Shown here: positions 11,390 to 22,385 of the stretch, one piece after another
Position numbering within the stretch: position 1 is the first letter of the stretch
Layout of the letters: every line of letters begins with the position of its first letter
Origin: Amblyomma americanum
Taxonomy: Eukaryota > Arthropoda > Arachnida > Ixodida > Ixodidae
Direction: 5' to 3'
Length of the DNA: 64,000 nt
NCBI RefSeq assembly: GCF_052857255.1
Contig: NC_135507.1
Location: forward strand, 72,241,721-72,305,720
Notes under the pieces: generated by a model
Database searches by the model: none
Told to the model about the DNA's origin: nothing
The model's input: the letters and a program-made list of their open reading frames with translations, nothing else
Translations under genes and position numbers: made by a program

Positions 11390-12510
11390 CTCCAACCAAA
11401 GTCGACAAGCTATTGTCATGACATCGCGGTGATCCGCCTTTCACTGGGATGTGCGGTTTGCTGCGGTATCATGGCAACATAAGTCGACGCCATTGGTTGG
11501 AGTGCTTGCTCTGAGGGCCAATTGCCGCGTCGTTTTCAGTTGTGTTCGACTATAACTTAAGGATGGAAACTGACGAAACACAAAAACAGAGTAGAAGTTG
11601 GGCTAGTTGGTTTTCGATTCAAATATTCACGGTAACTAGCGCCCTTCCTTGCTTTACTTTCCAGATGACTTTTTCGAAACGAACGCCAACTAGTCCAGCT
11701 TCTCCTCTGTATTCGTGTCACATCCACATCCTTTCTTGCACTAGTTACCACATTTTTTTTAGGTATTTTGAACTAGTCCCATTGGTGGTCATGATATCCA
11801 AGTGTGCTTGGGAACTAGTTATCGTGAATTTCGTAAGCGAAGACCAGCTAGATCAACTCGCCTTTGTGTATCCGTTACGCCGAAGACCTTTATTTGCGCT
11901 AGTTATGATTTTTGCAAGGTGATACCAACTACACAGTCGACACGCTTACTAAATCATTTCTCAGCCTACAATTCATTGCACCCACGCTCCTGCAGTGCAC
12001 ACCTGCGGAGTCTTTATTTATCCAAGCGGTGACGTTCTCTCAGTCTGTGCCACTTGTGTTACCACCTTGTGTTACTTTTACACGAAAGCCGAACACGCAG
12101 TGACCTGCGAATCTTTTTTCCTAGTCAGCGCACGCCACAAGCGTGGTCCAAGCCACGCATGCAGTTATTTCATAGAGTGATATCTCCTATGAATTGCCGA
12201 CTTGTCCTGTAGAGCGCTTTGGCTAGACTGTGCCAGAGATCGGCCGAAACCTGCCCAGACATTCCATGTTTAATAACCCAGAGGGAAAAAGAAAGGACAA
12301 AACACGCAGAAGCGTTCCGTGCCAGCACTTCTCCCTGATTTATTCCTTTCTGTGCACGTGTGTTTTTCACCCCGGATGAAGTTTGGAGCCCTAAGGTTAA
12401 ACGCCTGGTTATATCCGTGTTTTGAATCGGCGCACCCATCCTCTTAACAACGACCGTCACACTCGCGAAGGAGAAGGAGGAAAAAAGAACAAGGGAAGCA
12501 ACTTTATTTA
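11390..12510. other. Non-coding; degenerate CTAGT-spaced repeat
   Basis: Between about 11600 and 11930 the motif A/GCTAGTT recurs about every 30-55 bp in otherwise diverged sequence, suggesting an old tandem or transposon leader. No gene recognised. Confidence 0.35.
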
Positions 12511-12732
12511 ATGACCGCAGCGGTGACATAGTGGTTTGAGCGTCCGCCTCGCATGCGGGAGGTGCGGTGTTCGATTCCCCGTTGCCACCGGGTACCCACA
12601 GGTAACACAATGGGTACAAGCTTTCCCCTGGCCATGCTGCTCAGCTTACTTAAGGTGAAATGCTTGGGAAACGGGTCTTTGACCCCCCTTGAGTAGACGA
12701 AAACACTTTGCGCCATGGCGCTACTAGACGAT
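12511..12732 (+). mobile_element. SINE family C copy
   Basis: Head GCAGCGGTGACATAGTGG, B-box GTGTTCGATTCCCC and body (CAGCTTACTTAAGGTGAAATG ... GCGCCATGGCGCTAC) match the copy at 7.9 kb in layout. Confidence 0.75.
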
Positions 12733-13035
12733 TAGATAGTAGATGCTCTTACGCCATAAGAAAACCTCATCATCAACAACTTTATTTGAGCCTGGTGGAT
12801 TCCTTTAATACCACGTTTGATGCTAAGCCGCTGATATGTTACACAGGCTTATGTCTCCTACTTCGGTGGGCCTTACGGAGAGCGTGAGAGGTATGGTGAC
12901 ATTACAGCTGAGTGTATACAACTAACTGCTTAGTAGTTCAATAAACAATAATTACCTGTCGTACAAAACATGCAACCATGCTAGCACCCAATTATCATTT
13001 ATGATTTACTCTCTTCAGTACATGCGACCGTCATC

Positions 13036-13250
13036 CAGAGGGATGGCTCAGTGATTTGAGCATTCGCCTCAAATGGGGAGGTTCGGGGTTCGATGCCCAC
13101 TGCGGCCGGCTAGCGGCCGGTTTTCCATTGGAGATTTCCTTTGACCGGGTGTTTGGTTCCTCTAAGGTTAAATACTGGAAAAAATATGTCCGTACCAAGC
13201 ACGCGTTAGCCATGACGTTCTTTGACCAAGCTGCCTTTGTTTCATGAAAA
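13036..13250 (+). mobile_element. SINE family C-like copy
   Basis: Head GGATGGCTCAGTGATTTGAG and B-box GGGGTTCGATGCCC are followed by a diverged family C body and an ATAAAATCATCAT end. More distant than the copies at 7.9 and 12.5 kb. Confidence 0.65.
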
Positions 13251-15150
13251 TAAAATCATCATATTCACGACTAACACGTTATAAGCACTGCGGGCGCGCG
13301 GGTTACCGGTATGACGTGCTAAGTTTCTCGTTCTAAAGCAGAATTGACATCTGAGCTAGTTGGTGTTTGTGTGTTTCTCGAATAAACGCCCAGTTGCGAG
13401 TAAGCGCTTGTGTTGTTTGGTCTCCCTTGTCTGTTGTCCTAAGCGCGCTTTATATAAATCTCGTTCTAACTTAGCAGCGATATCAGAGTTTATCGCTGAG
13501 CAAACTATAATTTACTACCGCAAAGGTAGCCAGTGTGAACAGCCGCGGTAGGTCTGGCGACGTCGCCTGCTAGTTGTGAAACGGAGTCAACTAAAAAGCC
13601 ATTTGGACGGTCAACCCGAGCCCATGCCAAGCGGGGAAACCGGAAGCGCCATGTCGAACAGCGCGAAAGATCTCCGGTCCGCTCGTTATCGTGTATAAGC
13701 CCGCGCTCGTGCATTCGTCATTTGAATTCCGCTCATTCTGGCGCCTTCTCAAATTCCACCGACCGTGAGCTAGCCGTCTCACTAAGCACAGCAGGGCCAA
13801 GGTTAGCCGTTGGCCGCGGCAAGCGGTGCCCGTGACGTCATATCGTTGGAGCGGCGGTGGAAGCTAACGTCTTGTTCTACAGAGACGCAGTGGCGTTTGT
13901 TTTCAAAAGCTGTTTAACATAACCGCCAGCCGATGTATCGAAGCGACAGGTGCGCGCGCACAGCTCCCACTGCGCAGGCGCATTGGGTGCGTCGTGAAAG
14001 CGGATCGCGGTAACGCGTGGCGGCCCGGATTGCTAAGAAAAACTCACCGTCCTTGACCTACATACGAAGTAAACGTCGGCGGAAGTTTATGCCGCGCTCT
14101 GGCGAAGGTTACGGGAATAAAAATATAACGCCGCCGCATTTTGTGCAAGAAGAGCATTTTCAGATGCATAGAGATATAAGCAAATGTTACTAAACCTTTA
14201 GTTTACATATTCACAACGCTTCGATGATATCCGATGGGTTTATCGTGCGAAGTAACTTCTTGGTGCGTCGTGCCGTTTGCACAGCGTTACGTACCCGACT
14301 ACCTAACCGATAAGCGTTCGCAGGTGCAGTGCTGTTACCAAAAAAAAATGCAATAATAAACAGTCGTTGATTCAGGTTAACAGGCAGCAGCGCACGAAAC
14401 GATCGGATGTAGGGCAATAAGTTCAGATGGGTACGTGACTATCTGACCAAATAAACACGCATTTGCAGCTGGGTGTTGTTAACAGAAAGCCATGCACAAA
14501 GGCAGTGCTAAAGAAAATCGCGAACAGAACGATCACTTGGAACACGGTCAATTGGGGTTCGCTTAGAGCAGATTCGTGGAAATGAATACGCTTTTATGAG
14601 CTATAGATGGCACTGGCACCAGGACTCTTTAGTCTTCTTGTAGACAAATGAGGATAGCCGGTTATAATTCAATTTCTCATGACAGCTTGGAAGGAGAACG
14701 CGTAATTCAACTGCAGATTTCGCACATATAAATTTTACCCTTTGATGAGTAAAGAAAACTGAACAACAGGTGATACACGATGAATGAACAATTATGATTA
14801 TCATTACGAATATTATTAAGCGACCACAACAGCCGTAGACTCCAGGAGTTCAAAGGCCTTAAAGCTGAGCTAGCGAGCCATATGCTATGAAAAGAAAAAA
14901 AGAGTAGTCTCCAACTGCTTCTGCCATTTGTTTAAAATTTACGTCCAATGTCAGACATAAGCTCGTGTAGAGGAAAGTGCACGGAAAGCTCTTATAGCGT
15001 CCCTTTATCCTCATTTACGCCGTCAACTTCCTATTCGTGCTGTTTTCAGCGCAAGACACGTGCGGAGCCCACATTGTGCGGAAGTACGAATAACGTGTGG
15101 CCAGGAACAACGCTCTTGTTGGCGATAAGACACGAAGTGCCTTTTTTAGC
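13251..15150. other. No gene recognised
   Basis: GC-rich between about 13530 and 14100, then AT-rich. There are short open frames on both strands with no motif. No element of the families seen elsewhere in the window was recognised. Confidence 0.45.
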
Positions 15151-15154
15151 ATAC

Positions 15155-15760
15155 AGTACCATACCGTACACCATACAATACCCTGCCATACCGTACCATA
15201 CCACACCATACGGTGCCATTCCATACCATACCACACCATACGGTGCCATTCCATACCATACCGTGAAGTGTCATTTTGTACCATACCATGCAGTGCCATT
15301 CCATGCCATGCCATACCATGCAGTGCCATTACATACGATACGGTTCCATACCATACCATAACGTGCCATACCGTACCATACCATACCATACGGTGCCAGT
15401 CTATGCCATACCACGAAGTGCCATTCCGTACAATGCCATGCAGTTCTATTCCATGCCATACCATACCATACAGTGTCATTACATACGACACGATTCCATA
15501 CCATACGGTGCCAATCCATACCATATCATGAAGTGCCATTCCGTACCATACCATGCAGTGCCATTCCATGCCATACCATACCATACAGTGCCATTACATA
15601 CGACACGATTCCATACCATACCGTACCTTATCTTGCCATTCCTTACAGTACCGCACCGTACCTTACCACACTGTACCGTGCCGTCATCATCATCAGCCTG
15701 ACTATGCCCACTGCAGGACAAAGGCCTCTCCCGTGCCGTACCATACCATGTCTAAGGACA
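15155..15760. repeat. Degenerate CCATA pentanucleotide array with higher-order units
   Basis: About 600 bp made of CCATA/CCGTA/CCATG-type pentamers. A longer block beginning GAAGTGYCATTYYGTACC recurs at 15265, 15415 and 15530. The spacings of 150 and 115 bp are both multiples of five. The long open frames on both strands (such as HTIPCHTVPYH and its reverse-strand MVWYGM counterpart) are translations of the array and should not be annotated as proteins. Confidence 0.92.
15685..15730 (-). mobile_element. 46-bp LINE 3'-end scrap inside the pentamer array
   Basis: On the minus strand this reads GGGAGAGGCCTTTGTCCTGC ... AGTCAGGCTGATGATGATGA. It is the 3' terminus of an RTE-like LINE, and the end of the LINE fragment near 56300 has the same tail type. 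CCGTGCCGT flanks it on both sides (15676-15684, 15731-15739), consistent with target duplication. Confidence 0.7.
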
Positions 15761-17900
15761 GAGTTGACTCCACATCATCTATTGCTTTGAATGACGACAG
15801 AAAGCATTGCGTGGGTACTGAACGTTTGCTCTTTAATGGCAGCTCCGATACCAGATCTTGCAACCTACACGCCGTTCGCGCGGCTCACTATCTCGCGCTC
15901 ATTCAGGAACGCGCGACCAAATCGCCTGTGCTTCGGGGGGGGTGGGTAACACCTTTTTATTACTCGTATTTTTTTCACTGCGCGCCCGATTCTGTGTTGC
16001 GTCATAACGGGCTGAGCGTCTCTCCATGCTTGTATACATGGTGATGCCCACGCGACGCATTCCGACCCTGTGTTTTATTGTTTTTTCGTTTCTCTCACCG
16101 CGAGGCGGAAAAGTAGGACAATTCTCGCACTCGAATACTAAGCAGGTGTTTCCCTGCGAGTTTGCGCAAGTGCTCGCGTATTTACCTTTGGAGAGTGACC
16201 TTTGTAAAGCCTAAATGCGGCGCAGCCCACGCTTTTTTCTTCGGTTGCCTGCGATAACGGGCGGCCGTGGGGTGCTTGCTAACAACCCGGCAGTGAGTCC
16301 CGTGTGTTCGAGTGCAGTGCCAACGTTGTTTCCCTTTTTCTCTTTTCATTTTAAAATGACAGGAATAAACGGGCTTAAGAGTCGCACCGCTCGCGCGCGC
16401 ACTTCGTGCGACCGAAGACCATTGGAGGAGTGCCAGTCTTGTTAACGCTCCGTGTCACGCAATGGGAAAACGAATTGTGGCCCGGATTTGGTGGCGATGC
16501 TTATTCTGCGATAATGCCGCATACGAGTCGGGGATTATCCTCGCGCGCGTTACTGAGGTGAAGCCCCAAAAGAATGCGCAAGAACGGGATGCGCGATGCA
16601 TGAAAAACCCCCGGCCTTGTATACGCTTTTCTGCGCACCAAGAAGTGACAGGGATAGCGATACCCCTATTTGCCCGTGGAACGGCAAGGCGGGGTGGGTG
16701 GCCAGGATTTAGTTATCACCGCCAAATCTTCATGCCGATGGACGGATAAGCATTGCTAAGCAGAAAATATTGTGCTAAAACACGTTTTTTTTTTCTCCTC
16801 GGGACTCCCCTCTGCAAGGTTTGCAGCTCTCGAATCCAGACCAGGAGCAGGCCGCATTGCTCAGTTCCGACTCAGACACACAGATCCGGGTTGTGACACG
16901 AGCTCTAGAAGTCGCCGAGCGCTACGGGCTCATGGCCACTTGTTCGGGCTAAAACCTCACACCATCTGCTACTTTTGTAGATGAAAATAAAGTTTACATC
17001 CTCCTCCATGAAAAGGTGGACACTACCGCTGCGCACCTCGAAGCGCGGTTGAGGTGTTCCTGACCCTGGGAGCCAGTTATGCGCATTTCCTTTCTTCAAA
17101 AATCAACCGTGTCTAAACGTTTCACTGGTTTTGAGAAAACGGAAGCCGCATACCTGCCCCAGCTTGTAGGTAGACGTCCCCACCTAATCACAGTGCGATT
17201 GAGGTGACCCAGGGAGCTGGTTACAGTTGCTACTCAATATCCAATACATCTGGACAAAAGCATTCTTCAACGAGAAACCGTTGATGAACTTAAATTTTTC
17301 TCATACAATGTAAGATATCACTACAACAATCACTGTATCCGCATATCGCCGTACGGCAGTCTTTCAGTTTTGTTTCTATTAACGTTTTTGCTATCGTCAT
17401 AAGCGTTCCCCATTGGTTTTCTGTGGTAGTCTTAAATGTTAATGAGATCGTTGGAAACAATTTAAAGAAAGATTTTGCTACATATCACAGGAACGGACCT
17501 TTGCCTTCAACATTTTCAAAACGGTCTCTTGTAATTTTTCAATTTTCAAAATTTTGCCTAAAAATATTGGATATGGGCTTCACACACACATACACACATA
17601 CCGTTGAAACGCAGGGGGGTGGGGGGGGGGGGCTAGAAGTGTTTCCGCACTAAAAGTCTTCAAGTTGTAATGCAGAAATTTGCGCATTATCTTGCTCCAC
17701 TTTGAGGTCTTCTAGTCCCGGCTGGTCGATACAGACTTTCGCATTAATAGGTCACTAATGTTGCCTACTTGAGCTTGGAAAACTAGGAACATGAAGTAGT
17801 AAACGGAGATTATAGCCTCGGCAGAATGCATGGGCTTCTATGGGCGATCGGTGAGAACGCAGACTTGTGGCAATTGCATCAGGAGTTTTCCCTTACAAAA
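15761..17900. other. No gene recognised
   Basis: Mixed composition with several short frames in all phases. A G-run lies at about 17610-17631 after a short CA/TA-rich patch. No motif-bearing protein or known repeat seen. Confidence 0.45.
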
Positions 17901-17904
17901 ATTT

Positions 17905-18150
17905 ATGTAGACAGCCTGCAGGCTGTCTGTAGACTTCTGTCTATAAAGTCTATAGACTCTCTATAGCGAAACCCTAAAGAGCAGTCTATAGAAAATGCAA
18001 ATCCTATTGACAGTCTATAGACAATCTATAGAGTTATGGCCATCCACTTTTAGTTGACATTTGTGTATAGGCAGTCTATAGACTATGAATAGACAAAAAT
18101 ATCTATAGGAAGGTAGTTTAGTCTAGAAGTCTGCACACTGTATATAGACC
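17905..18150. repeat. Palindrome cluster built on GTCTATAGAC
   Basis: The 20-bp perfect palindrome AGACAGCCTGCAGGCTGTCT at 17909-17928 is followed by exact self-complementary decamers GTCTATAGAC at 17948, 18013 and 18074, and near-copies around 17937, 17983 and 18025. No coding capacity. Possibly a MITE or satellite remnant. Confidence 0.8.
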
Positions 18151-19029
18151 ATTTTCATAAGGGTCGCGTGTGTATACCTTAAATTTTTTAGTTCGGAAGC
18201 ACTGTTTCGGTCTACTCCGTGCATGATATCGGGATGTTTGTGTGCTTGCGGTGCTTGTTGGTTTGAGCCAGGTGAAAGTAATAAATAAAAATAAACGATT
18301 ATCCAAAACCCACAGCGCAGATAGATCAGCTTCGCAGGCCACTAGGGAGAGCAACCGAACACGCCTCGCCTTAAACTGCAACACCCTCTCTCTGTGTGCA
18401 TTGCATTTCGTGTATATCCACTATTACTGCTATGAAACGAATATTGTCGCATTGAGATATGTGGCGGTAGTGACAGAGAGATGTGCGGTGCACACATTGG
18501 CGTGTACAACGTTGTTGCAGGAGCATGGCACTTGAGCAATACGCGCTGGCATTGCCAACACTGCTTCAGAAACTTGGCACTGGAGTATAGGCCGCTGGCG
18601 TACATTCGGTAAGTTCACACTGACGATAACAAAGTTGAACACTCGCATAACTGGCTTCCTTGGTCAATGGACACCTCAATCGCGCTTTCAGGTATACGTG
18701 GTGGTGGTGTCTACCTGCGAAAAACTGCTTTCCCACGCTATTTCGTGCTTAGAAATGCTAAACTGCCGTAAGTTTTTTTTCTTATAATTCTGTTGGAGAG
18801 TCGAGAATTTTGTTTTGAACCGGAGTTACATGCGGAATAACATGGTACACGCATGCAGCGGCGTATCGAACCGGCATAAGCCTTTTCCGCGATCGTTACC
18901 TTGATCAGCGCTCGCAGACCTTGACAGACAGTGGCGCGGTGTGAAAGACGCGGTTTACGTGCCGCCGCGGGAACGACTCGACCGGAGACAACTCACTCGT
19001 TGCTGCGGCAAGAACGCGTCAGGATAGTC
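18151..19029. other. No gene recognised
   Basis: Short frames only. No SINE or LINE signature found between the palindrome cluster and the LINE at 19.04 kb. Confidence 0.45.
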
Positions 19030-19040
19030 AGAAACCCTTA

Positions 19041-19499
19041 GATAGATAGTTAAAGAGGAGGAGGGAAAGACAGGGATCTTAACCAGGAAGGGGTTCCGGT
19101 TGGCTACCCTGCACTGGGGAAGAGGGATTAGGGGGCTAAAAGGAGGAAGAGAGAAGGGAAAAAAAGCATAACACACACACACACGCACACGCTGTCACAA
19201 TTTGTCACTCAATCCAGTCGCTCTCAAGTAGGCAAAGAGTGCCTTGTATGCCTTGAGGGCAGTCGACTGCTGTGGCCACGGGCCGAGGATCTTTTGCTCT
19301 GTTAATGGCGAGGATCGAGGCGGTCCAGGGCACAACACAGTGTATGTCTTGCACTCGCAAATGCAGGGCACTCACTGAGAAGATGAGCGATGGTCTCCTC
19401 ACAACCACAGCTTTCACAGGCAGGACTGTCGGCCATCCCCATCCGGAAAGCATAGTGGTTGGTAAAAGAAACGCCGATCCATAAACGGCATAACAATGT
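19041..19499 (-). mobile_element. 5'-truncated LINE 3' end with 11-bp target-site duplication
   Basis: The minus strand encodes the C-terminal zinc-binding end of an I/R1-like LINE ORF2 (CRLWIGVSFTNH ... CESCGCEETIAHLLSECP). A pyrimidine-rich 3' UTR follows, ending CTTTAACTATCTATC. The perfect duplication AGAAACCCTTA at 19030-19040 and 19500-19510 brackets it. The downstream (GT)n-like patch at about 19170 lies inside the 3' UTR. Confidence 0.82.
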
Positions 19500-19530
19500 A
19501 GAAACCCTTATTTTGTGATACGGTAAGTAT

Positions 19531-19758
19531 AATGGTATGGCAGGTTATGGTATTGTATGGTATGGTATGGTATGGTAAGGTATGTTATGGTATGGTACGG
19601 TACGGTATCGTATGGTATGGTATGGTATGGTATGGTACGGTACAGTACAGTATGGTATGGTGTGGTGTGGTGAGGTATGGTATAGTATGGTATGGTATGG
19701 TATGGTATGGTATGCTATGGTATGGTACGGTACGGTATGGTATGGTATGATATAGTGT
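19531..19758. repeat. TATGG pentanucleotide array, left part
   Basis: Nearly pure TATGG/TACGG pentamers, the reverse complement of the CCATA array at 15.2 kb. It is interrupted by SINE insertions and resumes at about 20389. Frames reading MVWYGMVWYG and the like are array translations. Confidence 0.93.
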
Positions 19759-19968
19759 GTCAAATTGGTTTCTGAGGAAAGGAAAAGACACTGTAGTTGT
19801 CTCACATATCGGTGGACACGCTAACTGCGGCGTAACGCTAGAGAGGAACGGGGGAATGAAAAAAGAAAGCGAAGGAGGTGCCGCGGTGGAAGACTGCGGA
19901 GTAAAGTCGACCACCTGGGGTCTTTTACGTGCGCTGACATTGCACGGCACACGGGCGCCTTTGCGTTT
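19759..19968 (-). mobile_element. SINE family A, 3' part (outer element of a nest)
   Basis: Minus-strand family A tail and core (AAATTGGTTTCTGAGG ... GGGCGCCTTTGCGTTT). The head of the same element is at 20300-20388, on the far side of a second SINE. The outer element itself sits inside the TATGG array. Confidence 0.85.
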
Positions 19969-20288
19969 TTATCCGCTGCGGTGGCTCAGCGGCTAAGGCG
20001 CTCGTCTGCTAAGCCGGAGTAGCAGGGGTTGATGCCGACCGTAGTGGCCGCGTTTCGATGGAGGCGAAACTCAAAGGCTCCCCTGTGCTGTGCGATGTCA
20101 GTGCACGTTAAAGATCCCCAGGTGGTCGAAGTTAGACCGGAGACATCCACTACGGCACCTCTTTCTTCCTTTCTTCTTTCACTTCCACCTTCCTCCATTC
20201 TCTTACGGCGCTTTTCGGGTGTCCACCGAGATATGAGAGTCAGTTATTGCGTCATTTCCTTCCCTCAAAACCCATTTATCAATTTTTT
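19969..20288 (+). mobile_element. SINE family A, inner element of the nest
   Basis: Complete plus-strand element (head CTGCGGTGGCTCAGCGGCTAAG, core, tail ATATGAGAGTCAGTTATTGC) inserted in the opposite orientation into the SINE at 19759-19968/20300-20388. A perfect 11-bp duplication CCTTTGCGTTT lies at 19958-19968 and 20289-20299. Confidence 0.9.
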
Positions 20289-20299
20289 CCTTTGCGTTT

Positions 20300-20388
20300 C
20301 CTCTCCTTTAAAACGCGGTCGCCGTGGCCCGGTTCGAGAACTCTGGCTCAGTAGCCGTGCGTTCTAACCACTGTGCCACCACCGCGGG
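20300..20388 (-). mobile_element. SINE family A, 5' head (outer element of the nest)
   Basis: Minus-strand tRNA-like head with CGGTTCGAGAACTC and a terminal CCACCACCGCGGG. It continues directly the element broken at 19968. Confidence 0.82.
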
Positions 20389-20450
20389 TATGGTATGGTA
20401 TGGTTTGTTACAGTACAGTGCAGTATTGTGCGGTATGGAATAGTTCCGTG
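20389..20450. repeat. TATGG pentanucleotide array, right part
   Basis: TATGGTATGGTATGG followed by decaying TACAG/TGCAG pentamers. This is the continuation of the array at 19531-19758 on the other side of the SINE nest. Confidence 0.85.
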
Positions 20451-21768
20451 CATCGCGCAGCACAGCTTAAACGCAGCGGACTGCCACGGCCAGGAAGCTC
20501 TCCAAAGGTGAGCGGTCGGGAGCAGTGCGCGGGAGGTGCGGAGAGATGAGCTATAGACGCGGGTGAGAACGAGGAGGGAGTTGCGTACAAGACGAGCGGC
20601 TACGCCAAACCGAAGAATGCCGCTCTAAAAGCTGCCTTGGTGCAAGGTGCAACGAAGTTTCATACCAACTACTAAAGAATGGGCACATCGTGGAGGTCTT
20701 GCTGCCGGTTTCTAAACATACATGACTGTGGCATGGCCCATAAAGTGCTGCAGTGAACTAACTGCTCCCGTCCCTGAAACTTATATTGAAGGGAGGGGTC
20801 CACGTTATGTCCGTAGCCGCCTGCGGATCATCTATAATCGCGGCGTGACCGGTCTGACTAGACAAGAACTTTGTTTTTTGTTCATGGGAACATTCTGTGG
20901 CACTTCTAAGTTAGGCATGAGTAACCGCGCCTGTAACTCGAAGGCGGAAGAAGCTATCTATGAGGTGGTCAAATGTTATAGTGCTCTAGCATTAAGACCT
21001 CAAGTCACCGATTTCGCTATTATCTGCCTGGCTAAATTTGAACTGAAATAAAATAAAATGAACCACTTCTGGTGGCGACTAGATTTCGAATTCGCGGCGA
21101 TGAGAACAGATCAGCTTCGCTGGCCACTGCATTAAATAACTATCCACCTCGCAGTTTTATTTTCTTTTCTACATGAAAGTTGACCACTGACAGGCTTCAA
21201 GCTTTATTTAACCTTGTTTAAACAAGCCGAATCTCGAGAACCAGCCGTACATAGTCACACCAGTATTCGGCTATCACTCTGCCCGCACATCAAATTCCGG
21301 GAGACACACATATGCGTCGAGTAAAGGCAGCCAGACAGGAGGTCGATCTTGAGCACGATATACCCCCCCCCCCCCCCCCCCCCATAGCAAACTGCTCTCT
21401 GAACAGAAACTTCGAACGTGGCGGCTCTGCGTGGCCATCTATGACCACATGAGCACAAAAAGACCAAATGGAACCCGAGAACCTTCTATTATAGGCAAAA
21501 ATCTTATAATAGAGAAGTGACCTTAACATCCTAATTGAGAGTCCGCTGAATAATGTCCCGGAATTGCAGAAACGCGCCGTAATTTTATCTAAGTGACATC
21601 ATTAATATTAAGTGCATTAAAACAGTTTAGCGCAGAAAAATATTAGAGTTCCTTGATTAGATTGCGGACGCGGAGGGTCAGAAGTCTTCCGTGCAGGAAG
21701 GTCTAATTAGTGAGTTCTATAAAATGTTCATGCCTTGCCCGGCACTTGCCCTGTTGGAAGTTTTCAGC
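20451..21768. other. No gene; 21-base poly(C) tract
   Basis: No coding signal recognised. A run of 21 C residues lies at 21363-21383 (poly(G) on the minus strand). The poly-Gly frames over it are artefacts. Confidence 0.5.
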
Positions 21769-22045
21769 GCTGCCTATGACGTAAGGTTTTAGCGCGATAG
21801 CATCGAGTTTCCCCTTCTGAAGAAAATCCCCGAAAAAGCAACGTAGCTGGGCCACTTAGGTCACCTGACTTTGTGGCGTCCATTACAACCTGCCCGCTGG
21901 ATTGTGAGCAAAGCCTACCGTGGCTGGTGGCAGTTAAATTAATGACTGGTCGTAAGATCTTGCTCGGGAAGAGCACAAGCCCCACCTGTGGCAGCACCTT
22001 CCATCGCAGGGCAGTGGCGCATCGCTTAACCGCTGCGGCACTGCG
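21769..22045 (+). mobile_element. MITE family copy, partial
   Basis: Contains the family's internal blocks: TTTTAGCGCGATAGC near the left, TGGCAGTTAAATTAATGAC and CATCGCAGGGCAGTGGCGC. These also occur in the copies at 30.8, 40.7 and 43.5 kb. The right terminal region is missing. Confidence 0.7.
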
Positions 22046-22385
22046 GTAGGAATGGTATAAGACCTCTTAGCGATCTTTGAATGCAAAAGTCGAGAATGAC
22101 GAAGTCCGCATCCATGAGCTTAAGTGCTCCCTCCAATTTTAACCTCCCATGTTCTATACTCCTCACACAACATTAATCCCGAAAAGCACAGATACAGATC
22201 GGTTGAAAACTATTTCAGGGCATCATCCGATATGCATATGCAACGTGAATTACAAGATACCTGCTATTTCTTCGCAGCTGCAGCTTGTGGTATCAAACTT
22301 ATTAGAGCCGCAACAAGTGTGTGGAATCAAAGGTAGTATAGCTTCCAAAATATATCCATATCGCGCGTTAGGTGCGGGAGAGAAA

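Noticed and set aside
15015..15701. Long overlapping frames rich in His-Thr-Ile-Pro-Tyr or Met-Val-Trp-Tyr-Gly
   Set aside because: Products of the CCATA/TATGG pentamer array, open on both strands because the unit contains no stop in most phases.
16462..16749. 95-residue plus-strand frame
   Set aside because: Basic composition without any recognisable domain. Neighbouring frames of similar length are equally open.
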